Below are positions 6,476-9,404 of a DNA stretch of 9,404 nt, in pieces. The position numbers and the translations under genes are program-made. Positions within the stretch are counted from its first letter, which is position 1. Each line of letters opens with the position of its first letter. The stretch is from contig JANXXV010000365.1 in NCBI GenBank assembly GCA_025350445.1, forward strand, positions 1 through 9,404, read 5' to 3'. The notes below the pieces were generated by a model that was given only the letters and a program-made list of their open reading frames with translations, did not search any database and had not been told where the DNA came from. The DNA is from Bryobacteraceae bacterium (GTDB lineage Bacteria > Acidobacteriota > Terriglobia > Bryobacterales > Bryobacteraceae).

Positions 6476-7497
6476 CGCGGCGCACGTTGTTTCTGATGGG
6501 TCTGCCCGGGGCGGCGGGTTGTTCGCGCGGAACGCAAAAGCGGTTGAACGTCTTCAACTGGTCGAGCTACGTCGCGCCGAATACGATTCCTGATTTCGAA
6601 AAAGAGTTCGGTGCGCGGGTGCGGTATGCGGTGTATGAGAGCAATGAAGAGATGCTGGCCCGGGTGATGAGCGGGAACTCGGGCTGGGATGTGGTGTTTC
6701 CGACGAACTACTTCATTGAACCCATGCGCGAGACGGGGCTGCTGGCGGAGCTGGATCATCGGCGTCTGCCGAATTTGGGACAGCTCGACGGACCGTTTCA
6801 GAGCCCGTCCTGGGATCCGCGGTTGCAGTGGGGCGTTCCTTATATGTGGAACGCCACCGGCATCGCCTACAACAAGAAGCTGGTGCCCGCTCCGGCGGCG
6901 TGGAGCGATCTGTGGAGTCCGGCGCTGGCCGGACATATGACGATGCTGGACGATCCGGTAGATGTGTTTGCCGCTTGTTTGATGAAGCTTGGGTTGCGTG
7001 CGAACTCGCGCGATTCCGGCGAGCTGCGCCGCGCGCAGCAGCAAGCAATTGCGCAAAAGCCGCTGCTGCGCGCATATTTAAACGCCGAAGTGCGGGATCA
7101 GTTGGTATCGGGCGATGTACTGGCGGCGCAGTTGTGGTCCACCACGGCGCAGCAGGCCATTGACGCCTCGCCGCAGATCGATTTCGTGTATCCGCGCGAA
7201 GGGTTCGCGGTTTATCCGGATAATGCCGTGATTCTGCGGGAAAGCCCGCGAAAAGAATTGGCGCATGAGCTGCTGAACTATCTGTTGCGTCCTGAAGTGG
7301 CCGCGGCCATTGTAGTGGCTGCACGAACGGCTACCGCGAACGGCGGGGCTCGTGCGTTCCTGCCGGAGGACATCCGGAATAATAAGACGCTCTATCCGTC
7401 CGCGGAAGTGATGCGGCGCGGGGAGTGGTCGCAGGCGGCTACGCCGGAGATTCAGCGGTTGCGCGACCGGCTTTGGACTGAGGTCAAATCGTCGTAG
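6472..7497 (+). CDS. potD: Polyamine-binding lipoprotein PotD/PotF-like
   Basis: Extracytoplasmic receptor that delivers polyamine to PotBC. The N-terminus, MTRRTLFLMGLPGAAGC, combines a twin-arginine motif (TRRTLF) with a cysteine at 17 in a lipobox-like context (AAGC), so a lipid-anchored, possibly Tat-exported protein is likely; its hydrophobic stretch is short. The mature part has the PotD layout: LNVFNWSSYVAP, WDVVFPTNYF, NATGIAYNKK, WSDLWSP, MLDDPVDVF, LWSTTAQQA, FVYPREGFAVYPDNAVI, LLRPEVAA, LYPSAEVMRRGEW. By spacing, W30, Y33, Y80, D161, W222 and D250 match ligand residues I recall for E. coli PotD (W34, Y37, Y85, D168, W229, D257), while E171 is Asp (D164), W255 is Tyr (Y248) and E36 is Ser (S32). 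Substrate may therefore be putrescine, spermidine or a relative such as agmatine; the sequence alone does not decide. Confidence 0.88.
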   Translation: MTRRTLFLMGLPGAAGCSRGTQKRLNVFNWSSYVAPNTIPDFEKEFGARVRYAVYESNEEMLARVMSGNSGWDVVFPTNYFIEPMRETGLLAELDHRRLPNLGQLDGPFQSPSWDPRLQWGVPYMWNATGIAYNKKLVPAPAAWSDLWSPALAGHMTMLDDPVDVFAACLMKLGLRANSRDSGELRRAQQQAIAQKPLLRAYLNAEVRDQLVSGDVLAAQLWSTTAQQAIDASPQIDFVYPREGFAVYPDNAVILRESPRKELAHELLNYLLRPEVAAAIVVAARTATANGGARAFLPEDIRNNKTLYPSAEVMRRGEWSQAATPEIQRLRDRLWTEVKSS

Positions 7498-7505
7498 ATT
7501 GAATT

Positions 7506-8861
7506 ATGCTTCTTGCCTTGATGCTGCTCGCGGGCGCGCCGGACTGGGTTCCGATGCGCTGGACCTCGGCTGATCCAAAATCGTTGGAGTTGGTGAAGGG
7601 CACCGCTATCAATTGCCTTTTGCTGGAGCGTGCCCAGTGGTCACCGCTGTTTGTCAATGCAGCCGCTGAAATTGGCGTTGCGACGCTCGGAGTCGTGCGA
7701 CCGGGCGCGAGTTCGGTGGATGGCGCCATCAATGCCAAGTTGAACGGCGTGGTGCTGGAAGGCGATTTCGATCCGGCGGTGGCGCAGAGAATTCGCGGAC
7801 GCCTGGACGATTCCCGGCTGGCGGTGGTGGAGCTTCCGATGCGCTCGCGGATGCGCTTGGATTCGAGCGATCCGGTAATCGGCACCTTTCAGGGTGTCTG
7901 GCCGGGAATCCGAATAGAGGTAGACGGCGCGGCCAAGGCGGCACCCAGCGGCGCTCCGTGGATCGATACCAACATGGGCTTTTTGCGGTTCGTCCGCGCG
8001 GTTAGCTCGTCCACCATCTGGATTGGGAATCTTCCGCAGGAGAAGACCGTCATAAAGGCGGAACGATATCTGCAAGTGATCTGTGATGCGGCAGTGGTGG
8101 GCGCGCGGTGGGTAGTGGCGCTGGATGCGGATCTGACAAGGCGCTTGTTTGCTAGAGAGCCGGGGGCGTTGGAGGATTGGAGGCGGATCACGCAGCAGCT
8201 TGCGTTTTTTGAATCTCACCGCGAGTGGCGGAATCTGCAACCTGCCGGGCAATTTGCTTTGGTGCAGGATGTGGGCACTGGCGGGCTGATGTCGGGTGGG
8301 ATTCTGGACATGATCGCCGTCAACCATACGCCGGTTCGCGCCGTACCTAGCCTGAAACTCACGGGCGCTGCGTTGGAAGGCTCGAAAATGGCGGTGAACG
8401 TAGATCCAGGCTCGCTTTCCGGTGAACAGAAAGAGGTTCTGACGCGCTTTACCCGCGGCGGGGGGACCCTGCTGACTGCGCCCGCGGGATGGCAATTCCC
8501 TGCCCTCAAGCCGGGCCAGATCACGCTTGGGAACGAGGACGTGAAGGTTCTGGATGAGATCTGGAAAGAGATGAACACCATGACCGGCCGCCGGAATCTC
8601 GGGGCGCGGTTGTTCAATGTCTCGAGTATGCTCTCCAGCTTGTCACAGACTAACAATGGAAGAAAGATGGTGCTGCAACTGGTAAATTATTCAGATTTCC
8701 CGGCGGAAGCGGTGACGGTTCACCTGCTGGGAAAGTTTCAGCGCGCCAGGCTCTATTCGCCCGGCAATCCGGTGAAGATCATCCCCGTTTACGACAACGA
8801 CGAAGGTACTGGAATCGATATCGATAAGATTGGGGTCTCGGCGGCGTTGGTTCTGGAATAG
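7506..8861 (+). CDS. Exported protein of unknown function, possible three-part architecture
   Basis: I do not recognise a named family. The 451-residue protein starts with a short hydrophobic stretch (LLALMLLAGAP, 2-12) that may be a signal peptide, although it lacks basic residues before it. Alternating hydrophobic strands and helices in about 20-245 (for example LNGVVLEGDF, LAVVELPMR, TIWIGNLP, GARWVVALDADL) suggest an alpha/beta barrel-like part. About 248-345 (QFALVQDVG, GSKMAVNVDPGSLS, VLTRFTRGGGTLLTAPAGW) resembles the flavodoxin-like or amidotransferase-like domain seen next to glycoside hydrolase barrels, where a 'GGtLl' strand is common. The last 65 residues (MVLQLVNYSDFPAEAVTVHL onward) look like a beta sandwich. 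This domain reading is inference. No catalytic residue can be assigned. It lies 8 nt after potD without a visible Shine-Dalgarno, so it is probably cotranscribed with the transporter and located outside the cytoplasm. Confidence 0.75.
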   Translation: MLLALMLLAGAPDWVPMRWTSADPKSLELVKGTAINCLLLERAQWSPLFVNAAAEIGVATLGVVRPGASSVDGAINAKLNGVVLEGDFDPAVAQRIRGRLDDSRLAVVELPMRSRMRLDSSDPVIGTFQGVWPGIRIEVDGAAKAAPSGAPWIDTNMGFLRFVRAVSSSTIWIGNLPQEKTVIKAERYLQVICDAAVVGARWVVALDADLTRRLFAREPGALEDWRRITQQLAFFESHREWRNLQPAGQFALVQDVGTGGLMSGGILDMIAVNHTPVRAVPSLKLTGAALEGSKMAVNVDPGSLSGEQKEVLTRFTRGGGTLLTAPAGWQFPALKPGQITLGNEDVKVLDEIWKEMNTMTGRRNLGARLFNVSSMLSSLSQTNNGRKMVLQLVNYSDFPAEAVTVHLLGKFQRARLYSPGNPVKIIPVYDNDEGTGIDIDKIGVSAALVLE

Positions 8862-8863
8862 CG

Positions 8864-8875
8864 TTACATTTGTAA
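8864..8875. promoter_or_regulatory. Inverted repeat TTACA-TT-TGTAA, candidate operator
   Basis: A perfect 12-bp inverted repeat (arms 8864-8868 and 8871-8875) sits in the 46-nt spacer before the M13 peptidase gene. Its core, TACATTTGTA, fits the TACAnnTGTA pattern known for CopY and BlaI/MecI-type winged-helix repressors, a class I recall as frequent in Acidobacteria. It overlaps a possible -10 element, which would suit repression. The regulator is not in the window, and a 12-bp palindrome can occur by chance. Confidence 0.35.
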
Positions 8876-8878
8876 TAT
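8871..8878 (+). promoter_or_regulatory. Possible extended -10 element for the M13 peptidase gene
   Basis: TGTAATAT in an AT-rich patch resembles a sigma-70 -10 hexamer (TAATAT, 8873-8878) preceded by TG. The predicted transcript would start about 20-25 nt before the GTG start. The best -35-like match upstream (TTGGTT, 8847-8852) is poor and spaced 20 bp away, so this rests mainly on the -10 and the local composition. No intrinsic terminator is visible between the preceding gene and this site, so read-through from the polyamine operon is also possible. Confidence 0.2.
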
Positions 8879-8907
8879 CGATTCGTCTAACATCACCGTG
8901 AGGTTCT

Positions 8908-9404
8908 GTGCCAAAGATTCGCCTGTTGATCCCCGTTGCTTTTCTTGCGCTGCCGCTGGCGGCGCAGTCCATGAAACCTGGTTTCGATGTAAACGCGATC
9001 AATACGAAAATTGATCCGTGTGTGGACTTTTATCGGTACGCCTGCGGCAACTGGCTGGCGAACAATCCGATCCCGGACGATCAATCCACTTGGGGGCGGT
9101 TCAGTGAATTGCACGAGCGCAACCAGCGGATTCTCAAGGACATTCTGGAAACCAGTGCCGCCAAAACTATACGGTCGGCGGCCGAGGTCAAGATTGGGGA
9201 TTACTACGGCGCTTGCATGGATGAACGCGGAATCAATGCCAAGGGTACGGCTCCGCTGAAACCGGAGATCGACCGAATCAATGCTCTGCGCGATAAGGCG
9301 GGGTTGGCGGCGGAAGTGGCCCGGCTTCAACGGCTGGGCGTGAATGCGTTGTTCCACACGGAATCGGCGCAGGATTTGCGAAACGCATCGGAAGTGATTG
9401 CGGA
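8908..9404 (+). CDS. M13 (neprilysin/PepO-like) metallopeptidase, N-terminal part only
   Basis: The frame opens after an in-frame TGA at 8899-8901 and GTG 8908 is the first usable start, with GAGG at 8900-8903 four bases before it, a rather short spacing. It runs off the right edge after 165 codons. The product begins with a typical signal peptide (KIRLLIPVAFLALPLAAQS, cleavage probably after AAQ or nearby) and continues with the M13 N-terminal signature: IDPCVDFYRYACGNWL, NNPIPDDQSTWGRFSELHERN, then KIGDYYGACMDE. In the family this region forms part of the large helical lobe that closes over the active site; the HExxH and ExxxD zinc motifs lie in the C-terminal part, outside the window, so catalytic competence cannot be judged. 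Expected full length is around 650-700 residues. Likely a periplasmic or secreted zinc oligopeptidase. It probably has its own promoter and is functionally separate from the polyamine genes. Confidence 0.88.
   Translation, partial: MPKIRLLIPVAFLALPLAAQSMKPGFDVNAINTKIDPCVDFYRYACGNWLANNPIPDDQSTWGRFSELHERNQRILKDILETSAAKTIRSAAEVKIGDYYGACMDERGINAKGTAPLKPEIDRINALRDKAGLAAEVARLQRLGVNALFHTESAQDLRNASEVIA

Noticed and set aside
6364..7056. 230-codon - strand open frame opposite potC/potD
   Set aside because: It lies opposite two clearly recognised genes and its translation has no recognisable motif.
7498..7505. Possible transcription terminator between potD and the following gene
   Set aside because: The gap is 8 nt with no hairpin or T-run; the genes are more likely cotranscribed.
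7641..8495. Long open frame of 284 codons on the - strand opposite the unknown exported protein
   Set aside because: It is a by-product of GC-rich codon bias; the translation is rich in Arg, His and Pro with no domain-like pattern, while the + strand frame has a signal-like N-terminus and regular strand/helix alternation.
8814..8825. Perfect 12-bp palindrome ATCGATATCGAT
   Set aside because: It lies inside the coding sequence of the unknown exported protein and encodes a GIDIDK stretch; repetition of Ile-Asp codons explains it better than an operator, although proximity to the next promoter was considered.

Overview
The window is a compact, GC-rich bacterial segment with every recognisable gene on the + strand. 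Proteins of the 'NALRHGL' type (first gene), a PepO-like M13 metallopeptidase (last gene), a twin-arginine lipoprotein-like signal on the binding protein and the scarcity of Shine-Dalgarno sequences suggest an Acidobacteriota-type soil bacterium, perhaps near Bryobacterales/Solibacter. This placement is inferred from gene style, not from a marker gene.

Layout. (1) 1-654: 3' part of an uncharacterised gene with a proline-rich tail; it is C-rich on this strand, unlike what follows. (2) 662-2571: aguB (N-carbamoylputrescine amidase) and aguA (agmatine deiminase), joined by an ATGA overlap; together they convert agmatine to putrescine. (3) 2590-3441: an alpha/beta-hydrolase-fold protein in which the nucleophile Ser and the catalytic His both appear to be Asn. 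(4) 3445-3918: guaD-type guanine deaminase. (5) 3943-7497: potA-potB-potC-potD, a complete polyamine-type ABC importer whose four genes are joined by ATGA overlaps. (6) 7506-8861: an exported protein of unknown function, 8 nt after potD. (7) 8862-8907: a short AT-rich spacer with a perfect TTACA-TT-TGTAA inverted repeat. (8) 8908 to the right edge: the N-terminal part of a secreted M13-family peptidase.

Genes 662-8861 are so tightly packed (overlaps, or gaps of at most 24 nt) that they are probably one transcription unit. The combined logic is uptake and interconversion of polyamines: PotABCD imports putrescine/spermidine-like amines or possibly agmatine, and AguA plus AguB turn agmatine into putrescine with release of two NH3 and one CO2. 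GuaD deaminates guanine to xanthine and adds a third ammonia-releasing step, so the unit could serve nitrogen salvage as well as polyamine supply. No arginine decarboxylase is in the window, so agmatine must be imported or made elsewhere.

The observations most worth following up are the apparent catalytically dead alpha/beta hydrolase, the altered ligand pocket of PotD, the shortened C-terminal domain of PotA, the unknown exported protein at the end of the operon, and the CopY/BlaI-like inverted repeat before the M13 peptidase. No RNA gene, CRISPR array, insertion sequence or clear intrinsic terminator was seen.
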